Shown one piece after another: positions 8,771-17,711 of a stretch of 64,000 nucleotides of DNA (positions within the stretch are counted from its first letter, which is position 1; the number at the start of each line of letters is the position of its first letter). The stretch spans positions 4,774,001-4,838,000 of the forward strand of contig NZ_CP025030.1 in assembly GCF_002812705.1 (NCBI RefSeq), given 5' to 3'. A model generated the notes under the pieces. It saw nothing but the letters and a program-made list of their open reading frames with translations, ran no database searches and was not told where the DNA came from. Origin of the DNA: Achromobacter spanius (GTDB taxonomy: Bacteria > Pseudomonadota > Gammaproteobacteria > Burkholderiales > Burkholderiaceae_B). The translations under genes and the position numbers were made by a program.

Positions 8771-8938
8771 GGCCCATGTATAGCCGGAGACGGCGTCGCA
8801 CCGTGAGAAGCAAAAAGCCCGAAGATGCGAATCCAGGTGGAGGTCTCTGTGCGTCGCCACCGAAGGGCGCCAGCCCGAAGGCAGGGCTATTGCTTCTTCA
8901 GACCTGGGTGCCTAAGTTTAGCGCGAGCCCTTGATTTC

Positions 8939-9622
8939 TCAGGGGGCTACGTCCACCTGCGTTGGCTGGCTCGTCAAAGCAGCGTCATTGCCCAGCTGGC
9001 CGTAGTTGTCCCACCCCCAGCACTTGACCCCGCCTGTGCTGGTCACCGCGCAGGTGTGGTTGCCTCCGGCAGACACGCTTGCTACCCCTGAGGTCAAGCC
9101 GAGCACATCCACCGGCGTGGGCTGATCCGTCAGCGCTGCATCATTGCCCAGCTGCCCGCTGATGTCACGCCCCCAGCACTTGAGGCCCCCTGCCGTGGTC
9201 ACCGCGCAGGTGTGGCTGCCTCCAGCTGAGACACTCACCACACCTGATATAAGCCCCAGCACGTCCACCGGCGTGGGCTGGTTCGTCAACGCAGCGTCAT
9301 CGCCCAACTGACCAAAGCTATCTTCACCCCAGCACTTGAGACCACCACCTGTAGTCACCGCACAGGTGTACTGTCCCCTCGCAGCCACACTCGCCACGCC
9401 CGATGTCAGACCGAACACGTCCACCGGAATTGGCTGACTGGTCAACGCAGCATCATTGCCTAGTTGGCCTTGGGCGTCATACCCCCAGCACTTCAACCCA
9501 CCTGTAGTGGTCACCGCGCAGGTGTGATTGCTCCCTGCTGCGACGCTCGCCACACCCGAGGTCAGGCCGACTACGTCTACAGGGGTTGGCTGGTTATTGA
9601 AAGCTGTAGGATCCCATTTCAA
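8939..9622 (-). pseudogene. Headless RCC1-repeat gene fragment
   Basis: The frame encodes four complete RCC1-type repeats of about 50 residues, each with the signature CWGxDxxGQLG and a paired cysteine in HTCAV. A full propeller needs seven. There is no signal peptide and no ATG: the only start is TTG at 9622, and a stop codon lies eleven codons upstream. The intact secreted relative is at 19831-21348. The four repeats are more similar to one another than those of the intact gene (the phrase NDAALTxQPTPVDV recurs), which suggests recent internal duplication before truncation. Confidence 0.75.
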
Positions 9623-9679
9623 CTTAGATTCGCAACTTTCAAAATCAATGCCTTAAAAACCTGAAATCGGACGCTTTTG

Positions 9680-9726
9680 GTCGTTTTGTCCCAATTTTTT
9701 AGATTTTCCTACTGTGACAAAACGAC
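9680..9726. repeat. 11-bp perfect inverted repeat in intergenic DNA
   Basis: GTCGTTTTGTC (9680-9690) and GACAAAACGAC (9716-9726) are perfect inverted copies separated by 25 AT-rich bases, in the gap between the RCC1 fragment and the unknown gene to its right. There is no U-tract after the hairpin in either direction. It may be an operator, an element end or a weak terminator. Confidence 0.5.
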
Positions 9727-9752
9727 TCCGCATCTTTCCTGAAGGTCGTGGC

Positions 9753-10685
9753 TCAGGCTAACTCGATCACATACGCCGCTGCCTCAGCAACGGACTGAGC
9801 AGTTTGCAAGCCAACATTGTACTTCTCGGCTTCGCGAGTAAGATCACCGATGTTGGTAACAAAGCGATCCCGAACACGATCACTCAGCGTCACACTGTCA
9901 AGTGGTGGCATCCCCACCACCATCGCCGCGGAAAGATTCGAATTCCTGTCGCGAGCGAGCGACAACTTCCACATCTTGACTCGTGCATCTTCCATACCCT
10001 GGCTTTGTGAGTTTTCCTTCAAAAGGCCAAACTGCGCGACCAGTCGTGGCGTGAGAATCGGAAACTTCACCGGCGCACTGCCATCCACAAGAACGAGCTC
10101 CCGGTTGAAGCACACCTGGAGATCTGGACGCTGCACCTGAATGGCCTCTTTGATCTTGGTGGTCCACTGTTGATTAACCTCGCGCTCGGGAGTAGGTGAG
10201 TCATCGGCAGACGCCCCAGGCTCCTCTGCGATCACACTGAGGCTGAAATGCATAAGCACGATCTGTCTTAGCAGATCATGCTCATCGTCTGCCCGCGTCA
10301 CACGAGCCTCGGTGAAGCTGAACGAAGCGAGAGGCACAGACTCACGAGCCGCCGCAAAACCGAATTGCTTCGCCACCCCCTCAACAGCTTTAAGCGTAGT
10401 GAGAATCATCTGGAATGCGCCCTCGCCTGCTGATCCGTACATGCAGCGCAGTACTTCCTCACGAATCAGCGGTCGGGCCAACACTGTTCCATCGTACTGG
10501 ACGAGAGCTCCTACATTCAATCGCTCACCAGATCCCCCCACTGGTTCCCAAGCCAAGACGGAATAGCATGCGACGCAACAACCGTGTTCATGGATGGGCT
10601 CCTTGAAGCAGTGGAGACATAGCATTGGCCGCATGGCTCGGTAAAGAAGTGATGAGCTGCTTTGCAAGCGACTCACACGCGCCAT
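9753..10685 (-). CDS. Unknown protein with N-terminal zinc-ribbon-like cysteines
   Basis: A 310-residue protein I do not recognise. Near the N-terminus, MLCLHCFKEPIHEHGCCVAC holds two CxxC pairs about 13 residues apart, a plausible zinc-binding ribbon. The rest is soluble, mixed alpha/beta in appearance, with no signal peptide or membrane segment and no enzyme motif that I can name. Starts at 10685 or at an internal ATG 51 bases downstream are both possible; neither has a strong ribosome-binding site. It stands alone in the island between the RCC1 fragment and the catabolic cassette, which is read from the opposite strand. Confidence 0.6.
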   Translation of the reverse strand: MARVSRLQSSSSLLYRAMRPMLCLHCFKEPIHEHGCCVACYSVLAWEPVGGSGERLNVGALVQYDGTVLARPLIREEVLRCMYGSAGEGAFQMILTTLKAVEGVAKQFGFAAARESVPLASFSFTEARVTRADDEHDLLRQIVLMHFSLSVIAEEPGASADDSPTPEREVNQQWTTKIKEAIQVQRPDLQVCFNRELVLVDGSAPVKFPILTPRLVAQFGLLKENSQSQGMEDARVKMWKLSLARDRNSNLSAAMVVGMPPLDSVTLSDRVRDRFVTNIGDLTREAEKYNVGLQTAQSVAEAAAYVIELA

Positions 10686-10887
10686 GGTGCTGCCCGATGG
10701 TATGTGGTGTCGCCTGGAATTCGCTGCGAATCATGTCCCACACGGTTTGGTCAGCATACTGCTACAGCCACCAGGCATGCGCGGGTGATTGCTCTACAAA
10801 AAAAGTTAAGCCGAACCCAAAAATTTTAATGTTGTCAGGGTATCCCGCTTATCTCATCATCGTCCTCACTTATCTGGAGGCTCGATC

Positions 10888-11811
10888 GTGAAGATAACAC
10901 CCAATAGCACAGGGTTTGGCGCGGAGGTCACGGACTGCCCGGCCGGCTTGAAAATGACGGACGATGAGCTGAATGAGCTCGTGCGTGCCTGGACGGATCA
11001 TTCGATTTTATGTTTCCGAGGCGTGGACATGACGCCCGCCGAACATATCGCATTCAGCCGGCGTCTTGGCGAGCTGCATATCATGACGCCCCTGAAATTT
11101 AATCTGGATGGTTATCCGGAGGTGTTCGTCGTCTCGAACGCCAGCAAAGCCGATCCATCCAAGCCGGTTGCGGGCAATGCGGAAGGCGACGCCGGCCTGC
11201 GCCGCGCCGGCGAAGGCTTTCACACGGACGGCGAAGACAAAGCCATCCCCAATACCGGCTCTTTTCTCTACGCACGGCAGGTTCCGCCCGAGCGCGGCGA
11301 CACGCTGTTCGTCGATATGTATGCCGCGTACGAAGCACTGCCCCAGCGTATCAAGACACTCATCGCCGGACGGCGCGCGCGTTATAGCCGCATCGATTTA
11401 CACGCTACCCACTATCCCTTGATGGCGCCGCTCACTGACGAAGAGAAACTCGCCCGTCCGGATGTCTACCATCCGTTGGCGCGCAAGCACCCGGTCAGCG
11501 GCCGCACCTCGCTCTACATCGGCCGCTGGGCCTGCGATGTCGAAGGGTTACCTGAGGACGAAGGGCAGGCATTGGTCAAATTCCTCCAGGACTTCGCCAG
11601 ACAACCTCAGTTCATTTACACGCATAAATGGAACATCGGCGACGCCGTGCTTTGGGATAATCGCTGCACCCAACACTGCGCGACCGGCTTCGACGACACG
11701 AAGTACGTCAGGACCATGCACAGAACCACGCTGGAGGGCGAACTGCCCATCATGGCACGGTCGAGCGCAGGCATATCGTCGGCGATGCTAAATGAATATT
11801 CGATTTCTTGA
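10888..11811 (+). CDS. TauD/TfdA-family 2-oxoglutarate dioxygenase
   Basis: A 307-residue Fe(II)/2-oxoglutarate-dependent dioxygenase. The HxD iron ligands are H112 and D114 in EGFHTDGED; the distal histidine is in DNRCTQHCATGF and the 2-oxoglutarate arginine region in MHRTTLEG. It starts with GTG preceded by a GGAGG ribosome-binding site. Its 3' end overlaps the LysR gene by 20 bases, and a nitrilase-type hydrolase, an RraA-like protein and a Bug binding protein follow on the same strand. The five genes look like one catabolic operon for an unidentified organic acid, amide or nitrile. The substrate cannot be told from the sequence. Confidence 0.85.
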   Translation: MKITPNSTGFGAEVTDCPAGLKMTDDELNELVRAWTDHSILCFRGVDMTPAEHIAFSRRLGELHIMTPLKFNLDGYPEVFVVSNASKADPSKPVAGNAEGDAGLRRAGEGFHTDGEDKAIPNTGSFLYARQVPPERGDTLFVDMYAAYEALPQRIKTLIAGRRARYSRIDLHATHYPLMAPLTDEEKLARPDVYHPLARKHPVSGRTSLYIGRWACDVEGLPEDEGQALVKFLQDFARQPQFIYTHKWNIGDAVLWDNRCTQHCATGFDDTKYVRTMHRTTLEGELPIMARSSAGISSAMLNEYSIS

Positions 11812-12709
11812 AACGGCACTTTGGCTGGCGAAGCTAAAGAGCATCAAAGCGACTGCGGAAAAGCTCTGCTTGACCCAGGCCGCTGTCTCCAGCCGAATCG
11901 CCAACCTCGAGCAGGATCTTGGCGCTTGCCTTTTCACTCGCGGAGGCGACGGCTTCGAACCGACCTCCGCAGGGATCACGTTCCTGGAACATGCCCAGCG
12001 CATTGTCAGCGCTCACCAATCGCTGCGCGCTTCCATGCTGGACTCGAGCAAACTGTCCGGCTCGTTGCGTATCGGCATGACGAGCACCTTGATCCCGACC
12101 ATTCTTCCCGGTCTCGTCGACACGTTGCGTAGAGACTACCCCGGCATCTCGATCAGTCTCAAAACCGAATTGACCGAAAAATTGCTGAAGGAACTGGAGA
12201 TCGGGCGCGTCGATCTCGTGCTGGGCGCGGACAATGAAGCCGTGCATGAGCGTTTCGAATTGGTACCGCTGTGTTCCTTCGCGATGATCTTCGTAGCCAG
12301 TCCGAAGCTCGGCATCGACTTAATCGACGCCATGCCAGAGGACCTCGCCAGATATCCCATCATCGGATATCCGCCCGGCACCCGATCCCAGGCTCGGCTC
12401 GACAGATACTTTGAAGGCTGCGGCATCCGGCCTCAGATCATTCATGTCTCTCAAGCCGTTCCGACCAATCTGCAGCTTGCCACCTCGGGAATCGGTGTGG
12501 CAGCGGTCCCGGAAGCCATCGTCCTGCGAGAGCTTGCGACGGGCGACCTTGTCCCGATCAAACTAAAACACCCCTTCGTTTCGGTGAACTACCAGGCCGT
12601 CTTCCTGCGCGATCAAGGCCAAGGCCTAGCCAGAGCAGTCGCCGCCCTGGCGCGCGACGTCGCGGCAACTTTTTGCGAATCCGTCGACAAGCGGATCGCG
12701 TGGCAATAA
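11792..12709 (+). CDS. LysR-family transcriptional regulator
   Basis: A 305-residue LysR-type regulator. The winged helix-turn-helix is at the N-terminus (FLETALWLAKLKSIKATAEK, then LTQAAVSSRIANLEQ, residues about 5-45), followed by a ligand-binding domain. It is embedded in the operon, overlapping the end of the dioxygenase gene by 20 bases and lying 12 bases before the hydrolase gene. This arrangement differs from the usual divergent layout and suggests autoregulation with the pathway genes. The effector is probably a pathway intermediate. Confidence 0.87.
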   Translation: MNIRFLETALWLAKLKSIKATAEKLCLTQAAVSSRIANLEQDLGACLFTRGGDGFEPTSAGITFLEHAQRIVSAHQSLRASMLDSSKLSGSLRIGMTSTLIPTILPGLVDTLRRDYPGISISLKTELTEKLLKELEIGRVDLVLGADNEAVHERFELVPLCSFAMIFVASPKLGIDLIDAMPEDLARYPIIGYPPGTRSQARLDRYFEGCGIRPQIIHVSQAVPTNLQLATSGIGVAAVPEAIVLRELATGDLVPIKLKHPFVSVNYQAVFLRDQGQGLARAVAALARDVAATFCESVDKRIAWQ

Positions 12710-12721
12710 AGAGAACCTCTA

Positions 12722-13540
12722 ATGAAAATATCCGTAATCCAGATGAACTCCGTTTCCGACAAGGCGGCCAACCTTGCCCTGGCGGAGCGGCTGACGCGTG
12801 CCGCCGTCATGCAAGACGCGCCGGACATGGTCGTCTTTCCCGAACACTTTGACTGGGCAGGCGGCAGCGTAGCCGACAAGGTCGCGGCTGGCGAAGCGCA
12901 CGCCGATGGTCCCGCCTACCGGCTGTGCGCACGCATGGCCACCGAATACGGCATCTACGTGCATTCGGGCAGCTTCTATGAAAAAGTTCCCGGAGAAGAC
13001 CGCGTGTACAACACAACCGTGGTCTTCGACCCGCACGGCAAAGAAATCGCGCGCTATCGCAAGATTCACATGTTCGACATCTTCACACCCGACGGCCTTC
13101 GGTATGGAGAATCTGACGCCGTCGCGGCAGGCTCGGAAGTCAGCACGGTAGACGTAGGTGACTTCCGCCTGGGCCTTGCGATTTGCTATGACCTGCGGTT
13201 TCCGGAGCTGTTCCAACGCTTAGCCGGCATGGGCGCCAATGTCATTGTTTTGCCTGCGGCATTCACATTGCAAACCGGCAAAGATCACTGGGAAGTGCTA
13301 TGCCGCGCTCGCGCCATCGAGACGCAGTCCTATGTCGTGGCCTGCGGCTCGCACGGCCCGTTCACCCAGAATGGCGAGACGCGATACACCTACGGCCACT
13401 CGATGATCGTCGATCCCTGGGGCCACGTGATTGCCAAATGCTCCGACGGCGACGGCTTCGTCACCGCGCGCCTGGATACAGGGCTGATCAATCAAGTTCG
13501 CAAGCAAATTCCCTTAGCCAAACACAAGGTGCTGCAGTGA
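12722..13540 (+). CDS. Carbon-nitrogen hydrolase (nitrilase superfamily)
   Basis: A 272-residue hydrolase of the nitrilase/omega-amidase (Nit) type that cleaves a carbon-nitrogen bond in an amide or nitrile. The catalytic triad is clear: E41 in VVFPEHFDW, K114 in YRKIHMFDI and C155 in LAICYDLRFPEL. The length is typical. It starts 12 bases after the LysR gene and its TGA overlaps the GTG start of the next gene. The YRKIHMFDI and CYDLRFPEL forms are the ones seen in omega-amidase-like members, but the substrate is not determinable. With the dioxygenase and RraA-like protein it probably degrades an amide-containing compound. Confidence 0.88.
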   Translation: MKISVIQMNSVSDKAANLALAERLTRAAVMQDAPDMVVFPEHFDWAGGSVADKVAAGEAHADGPAYRLCARMATEYGIYVHSGSFYEKVPGEDRVYNTTVVFDPHGKEIARYRKIHMFDIFTPDGLRYGESDAVAAGSEVSTVDVGDFRLGLAICYDLRFPELFQRLAGMGANVIVLPAAFTLQTGKDHWEVLCRARAIETQSYVVACGSHGPFTQNGETRYTYGHSMIVDPWGHVIAKCSDGDGFVTARLDTGLINQVRKQIPLAKHKVLQ

Positions 13541-14202
13541 AAAAGTTTGATCTCAATCCTATGCCAGCCCCGCTGGACTCGAAATACGTCGACCTGCTTT
13601 CCGAGGTCGAAACAGCGACTGTCGGGCACTTTCGTCACTGGGGCTTTATGGCCCCCGATATCAAGCCGATCAACCACTCGCGCAAAATCATCGGCACAGC
13701 AGTGACCTTGTCCCTGCCGGGACAAGACTCGACCTTGCTGCATCACTCCTTGAGCCTGCTACGTCCCGGGGACATTCTGGTCATCGATCGCCTCGGCGAC
13801 CAGAAACACGCGTGTTTGGGCGGTGGCGTAGCACTAGGCGCCGTGCTCGCCGGCGCACAGGGTGCAATCATCGACGGCATGTGCACCGACCCATCTGAAC
13901 TCGAGGCCTACAACTTCCCCGTATGGGCGCGCGGCGTTTCACCCATCACCACTCGCATCTACAACATCGGCGGCCAACTGAACAAACCAGTGGCCTGCGG
14001 CGGGGCGGTTGTCAACGCCGGCGACATCATCCTGGCAGACGAAAACGGCGTGCTCGTGCTGCCTCCCGATGAAGTCGCGGAAGTCTCCAGAATGGCGCTG
14101 GAAAAACAAGCTCGCGGCAACTCGAACGGCGAACGGATGCGTGGCGGCGAGCGCCTCGGCGACCTGTCAGGCGCCAGCAAATACGTTTTAGAACAAGCTT
14201 AA
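13537..14202 (+). CDS. RraA-like protein (possible oxoacid aldolase)
   Basis: A 221-residue member of the RraA/dimethylmenaquinone methyltransferase-like family, which includes 4-hydroxy-4-methyl-2-oxoglutarate and related aldolases. Recognisable parts are GDILVIDRLGDQKHACLGG, GAIIDGMCTDPSELEAYNFP and GDIILADENGVLVLP. The start is GTG 13537, overlapping the hydrolase stop codon (GTGA). In a catabolic operon an aldolase or lyase that splits an oxoacid intermediate is the most likely role. It differs clearly from the second RraA-family protein at 51953-52654. Confidence 0.82.
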   Translation: MKKFDLNPMPAPLDSKYVDLLSEVETATVGHFRHWGFMAPDIKPINHSRKIIGTAVTLSLPGQDSTLLHHSLSLLRPGDILVIDRLGDQKHACLGGGVALGAVLAGAQGAIIDGMCTDPSELEAYNFPVWARGVSPITTRIYNIGGQLNKPVACGGAVVNAGDIILADENGVLVLPPDEVAEVSRMALEKQARGNSNGERMRGGERLGDLSGASKYVLEQA

Positions 14203-14227
14203 CAAGCGCTCTATAAGGGGAAAACGC

Positions 14228-15202
14228 ATGAGACTCTGCAAGCTTATTGCTACCGGTATTGCCGCGGGTTATCTGGCTTTAATGGCTACCGTCGCGCACG
14301 CGGCGTGGCCAGAACGGCCGGTCAAGATCGTAGTGCCATTCCCACCTGGCAACTCTTCCGATGTCTCAATGCGTTTGCTAGCCGAATTGCTGGCGCCCCG
14401 TTTGGGGCAGGCAGTCGTTGTCGAGAATAAAGTTGGTGCAGGCGGCACGATCGGCACGGGTTTCGCCGCCAAACAGCCCGCGGACGGCTACACCTTGGCC
14501 ATGGGATCAACAGGCCCTCTGTCGATCGGCCCGTGGCTGCGTCCAGATTCCATGACCTACGATCCGCTCAAAGATCTCGAGCCCATCGCTGCGGTAGCCT
14601 GGGCGCCGCAAGTCATGGTGGTGCGTACCGACGAACCCTACGACACGATCAACGGGCTAATCGAACAGACGAAAAAAAGCGGCAACCCCTTGACCTATGG
14701 AACACCCGGAGTCGGCACGACACCTCACCTAGTGATCTCGAAGTTTCTGCATGATGCCGGGATTCAAGGCCAACATATTCCCTACAAAGGCGGCATGCAA
14801 AGCCTTGCGGACCTCATCGGTGGTCAGGTCAATTTCATGTCCGATAACGTACCGGTTTTCAGTGCGGCCCTGGACGGCAAGCGCGTCAAACCTATTGGAG
14901 TGACCTCTGCGCAACGCATCCCCACGCTGCCCGACGTGCCCACCCTCGCCGAACAAGGCTTGAAAGATTTCAGCATGCAAGGCTGGATCCTGCTCATGGC
15001 ACCCGCCGGGGTGCCCGCTGACGTCAAAAAGCGCCTGGAGACGGAGGTTGCTGCCGTCATGCAGGATAAAAACATGCAGGAACGTCTGTTGGGCTTCGGT
15101 CTGGTCCCGATGAACATGCCCCAATCGGAGATCCCGGCTTTCCTCAAAGACGAATCGCAAAAGTGGAAAGAGGTCGTCGATATTTCCGGCGCCAAAAACT
15201 AA
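14228..15202 (+). CDS. Bug/TctC-family periplasmic solute-binding protein
   Basis: A 324-residue binding protein of the Bordetella-uptake-gene type. It has a signal peptide (ending ...MATVAHA-AWPERP), the typical opening WPERPVKIVVPFPPGNSSDV, and later PLTYGTPGVGTTPH and HIPYKGGMQSLADLIGGQV. It is the last gene of the five-gene catabolic operon and would capture the carboxylate substrate in the periplasm. TctA/TctB membrane partners are absent, which is usual for these expanded orphan families. A GC-rich hairpin (CCCGG...CCGGG, about 15,223-15,245) after the stop could be a terminator but lacks a T run. Confidence 0.9.
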   Translation: MRLCKLIATGIAAGYLALMATVAHAAWPERPVKIVVPFPPGNSSDVSMRLLAELLAPRLGQAVVVENKVGAGGTIGTGFAAKQPADGYTLAMGSTGPLSIGPWLRPDSMTYDPLKDLEPIAAVAWAPQVMVVRTDEPYDTINGLIEQTKKSGNPLTYGTPGVGTTPHLVISKFLHDAGIQGQHIPYKGGMQSLADLIGGQVNFMSDNVPVFSAALDGKRVKPIGVTSAQRIPTLPDVPTLAEQGLKDFSMQGWILLMAPAGVPADVKKRLETEVAAVMQDKNMQERLLGFGLVPMNMPQSEIPAFLKDESQKWKEVVDISGAKN

Positions 15203-15410
15203 CGCATCCCGTCATGCGCCCGGTTGCTGCGAGCAGCCGGGTTGCACGCTCTTGAACCGGCGCCGAAAACTCTTTTACACCGCGCTTTAATGCATTGACC
15301 ATCCGCGGTTAGGTCGCTGAGTTCGATACACCAGTGTCATAAGGCGGTACACGGCGACAGAAATCGGACGCACGCAGCCATTGTTCAATCGCCGTAGGTG
15401 ACAACGGCTT
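15203..15410. other. Intergenic region before the IS66 element
   Basis: About 200 bases with a possible hairpin just after the Bug gene. No gene is recognised. Confidence 0.4.
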
Positions 15411-15483
15411 GTAAGCGCCCGGCGAACACATATTGAGCGCGTGCGTTGTGCTCGATAGTGTCCACCACTTTTAGGTGGACACC

Positions 15484-15822
15484 ATGTCGAAGACAGAGTT
15501 AGCACCGGTGCCTAAGCGCCGGTCGTATCCGAAGACGCTGAAGGCCCAGATTGTGGCCCAGTGCAGTCAGCCAGGAACATCTATTGCCGGCGTGGCGCTG
15601 TCGCACGGCGTGAACGCGAACCTGGTGCATAAGTGGATTCGCCAGGCCGAACGGCAGGCCCCTGTAGCGCCGGCGTTCGTGCCGGTCGCGTTGCCTGCGG
15701 TGCCCTCGTCAGGCCGTCACATCGAGATTCGCTTGTCGCGCGGCCCCGCGCAAGCGACGGTGCAATGGCCCGTGAGTGAAGCGGGCGCATGTGTGGCGTG
15801 GCTACGCGAGTGGCTGCGGTGA
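15484..15822 (+). CDS. tnpA: IS66 TnpA (accessory protein)
   Basis: A 112-residue small IS66 protein with an N-terminal helix-turn-helix (RRSYPKTLKAQIVAQCSQPG, then SHGVNANLVHKWIRQAE). It matches the first gene of IS66 elements, which is needed with TnpB for transposition. I chose ATG 15484; GTG 15475 is also in frame. Its TGA overlaps the GTG start of tnpB (GTGA). Confidence 0.85.
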   Translation: MSKTELAPVPKRRSYPKTLKAQIVAQCSQPGTSIAGVALSHGVNANLVHKWIRQAERQAPVAPAFVPVALPAVPSSGRHIEIRLSRGPAQATVQWPVSEAGACVAWLREWLR

Positions 15823-16154
15823 TCCGTGTCGATGCGATCTGGCTGGCCACCGAGCCGCTGGACATGCGCGCCGGCACCGAGACGGCACTGGCCCGGGTGG
15901 TGGCCGTGTTTGGTTCGGCACGTCCGCACCATGCCTATTGCTTCGCAAACCGGCGCGCCAACCGCATGAAGGTGCTGGTACATGACGGAATCGGCGTGTG
16001 GCTGGCCGCGCGCCGGCTGAACCGCGGCAAGTTCGTGTGGGCCGATGCGCTGCGTGGCCCCCACATCGCGGTCGACAGTGAGCAGTGGCAGGCGCTGGTG
16101 CTGGGCCTGCCCTGGCAGCATGTGGGTGCGGCAGGCGTGATCTCGGTGTTGTAG
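15819..16154 (+). CDS. tnpB: IS66 TnpB (Orf2)
   Basis: A 111-residue IS66 Orf2 protein, recognised by IWLATEPLDMRAGTETAL, the segment AYCFANRRANRMKVLVHDG and the C-terminal part with W.....G. The GTG start at 15819 overlaps the tnpA stop codon. The protein is full-length for its family. It cannot act alone because the transposase TnpC is truncated. Confidence 0.87.
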   Translation: MIRVDAIWLATEPLDMRAGTETALARVVAVFGSARPHHAYCFANRRANRMKVLVHDGIGVWLAARRLNRGKFVWADALRGPHIAVDSEQWQALVLGLPWQHVGAAGVISVL

Positions 16155-16216
16155 CGCCCGACAATCCGGCAAGACGCCAATACCGCCGCGGGGAGCCCTG
16201 CGGCATACTGGCGGCC

Positions 16217-17107
16217 ATGAGTAACGCATCCCTGGACCACCTCGACGCGCAGCAACTGCGCGCCTTGGCCGAACGCCTGATGGGCGAGGTGGCCGCGCGT
16301 GACGCCCAGATAGCGGCGCACGATGCGGTGGTTGCCGAGCGGGATCGCGTACTGCACTTCAAACAGACGCACATCGACCAGCTCATGCAGGAGCTGGCGC
16401 TATACAAGCGCTGGCGCTACGGCAAGCGCAGCGAGCAACTGAACCCGGCGCAGGCAAGCCTTCTGGAAGAGACGATGGATGCCGACATGGCGGCTATCGA
16501 AGCGGAAGTGAACGCGCTGCGCGAAGCGATCGCCACCAAGCCTGCGCCGTCGCAAGCGCCGCGTCGCATGCGGCTGCCGGCCGAGTTGCCGCGCACCGAC
16601 ATCCACCACGAACCGGCGTCCACGACGTGCCGCTGCGGCTGCGGCTTGAAACGCATCGGCGAGGACGTCAGTGAGAAGCTGGACTATCTGCCGGGCGTCT
16701 TTACGGTCGAACGTCACATCCGTGGCAAGTGGGTGTGCGAGCACTGCGAGACGCTCACGCAGGCGCCGGTCCCCGCGCAGGTCATCGACAAGGGCATCCC
16801 GACGGCGGGCCTTCTGGCGCAGGTGCTGGTGGCCAAGTTCGCTGATCACTTGCCGCTATACCGCCAGGAAGGCATCTTTGCGCGCGCCGGCCTGGCGCTG
16901 CCGCGCTCGACGCTGGGCGAGTGGGTCGGCGTGTGCGGGCTGCGGTTGCAGCCGCTGGTCGATGCGCTCAAGGCCGAAGTGCTGGGCAAATCCGTGCTGC
17001 ATGCCGACGAGACGCCGGTGCAGATGCTCAAGCCGGGCGCGGGCAAGACGCATCGGGCCTACTTGTGGGCGTACACACCGACCTCTTATGAATCGCCCCG
17101 GTTTTGA
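16217..17107 (+). pseudogene. tnpC: IS66 transposase TnpC, C-terminally truncated
   Basis: The frame encodes 296 residues of the IS66 DDE transposase: a leucine-rich N-terminus, a zinc-binding segment ([20 protein letters not shown] and WVCEHCETL), and the start of the catalytic domain with [10 protein letters not shown], which holds the first catalytic aspartate. It ends at [11 protein letters not shown] followed by three foreign residues and a stop. The remaining catalytic residues are missing, so the transposase is dead. The break point is the junction with the cyclase fragment. Confidence 0.87.
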
Positions 17108-17711
17108 ACTGAGACGGGCCGAGCGCGACGCTTGGACAGAACTACCTCACGACCAGGTGCTCCTCGCTCACCGGGAAGACGACTGGTTTAAGTCTGACCC
17201 ACGACCAGTAAAACGGTGGTTCCTCGGCGAGGTAGATCGACACGGCGAGCAGTTCCGCAGAGTTGTTCGCTATCTCAAGTCTTTTAGGGACTGGCAGTGG
17301 GTGCAGGGTGGCCCTTCATCGATCCTTCTTATGGCTGCGGCGGCTCCTTTATTCGAGTCTCGTGATCGCAGAGACGACCTTGCCTTGCTCGACCTGCTTG
17401 ATAACCTGCCAAGGGCCCTGCGACAAGGCGTTCTTTGCCCGACAGACCCCAATGAGTCGCTAACGGATCGCCTCGGAGCGCCTGGAGTTGAGGATGCCGC
17501 CCAAAAGCTGGAGCAGCTTGAGAAGTCGCTGCGAGGCGCGATTCATGCCAGCTCGCCAAGCCAGGCGCTTATCTGGGCACGTGAGCAGTTCGGGCCAAGG
17601 TTCCCGAATACTCCTGAGCGCGTCAAAGTAAGCTCCGCTACAGCAGTGGTCCAAGCCACTCCGGCAGCAATCGTTTCAACGCCACTCGTAGGACGTACGC
17701 AGGCAGGCTGA
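17088..17711 (+). pseudogene. 3' fragment of a CBASS cyclic-nucleotide synthase (CD-NTase, DncV-like)
   Basis: The frame gives 207 residues matching the C-terminal half of DncV-type CD-NTases: [51 protein letters not shown] and [14 protein letters not shown]. The N-terminal nucleotidyltransferase core with the GS...DxD metal-binding residues is absent. An ATG at 17088 could allow translation, but it lies at the join and has no ribosome-binding site. It is directly followed by cap2 (TGATG overlap). The normal operon would have an effector gene and the cyclase 5' half here; both were lost at the IS66 junction. Confidence 0.83.

Larger units (their letters stand above)
15411..17090 (+). mobile_element. 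IS66-family insertion sequence, right end missing
   Basis: The element contains the three standard IS66 genes in order (tnpA, tnpB, tnpC) with overlapping stop/start codons. The left end is placed at GTAAGCGCCC (15411), which fits the GTAAGCG opening typical of IS66 ends. TnpC stops after about 296 of about 500 residues and the sequence runs directly into the 3' part of a CBASS cyclase gene. The right terminal repeat is therefore lost. The join between the two lies at about 17,080-17,092. Confidence 0.83.

Noticed and set aside
10821..10845. TTTTAATGTTGTCAGG before the dioxygenase gene as a transposon-end repeat
   Set aside because: Single degenerate copy without neighbours; more likely promoter DNA.
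15283..15302. CTTTAATGCATTGAC, similar to the comEC-side repeats
   Set aside because: Only one copy with imperfect match and an extra insertion; not enough to call a transposon end.
15287..15505. 72-codon minus-strand frame before the IS66 genes
   Set aside because: It overlaps the presumed IS66 end and tnpA and has no recognisable protein character.
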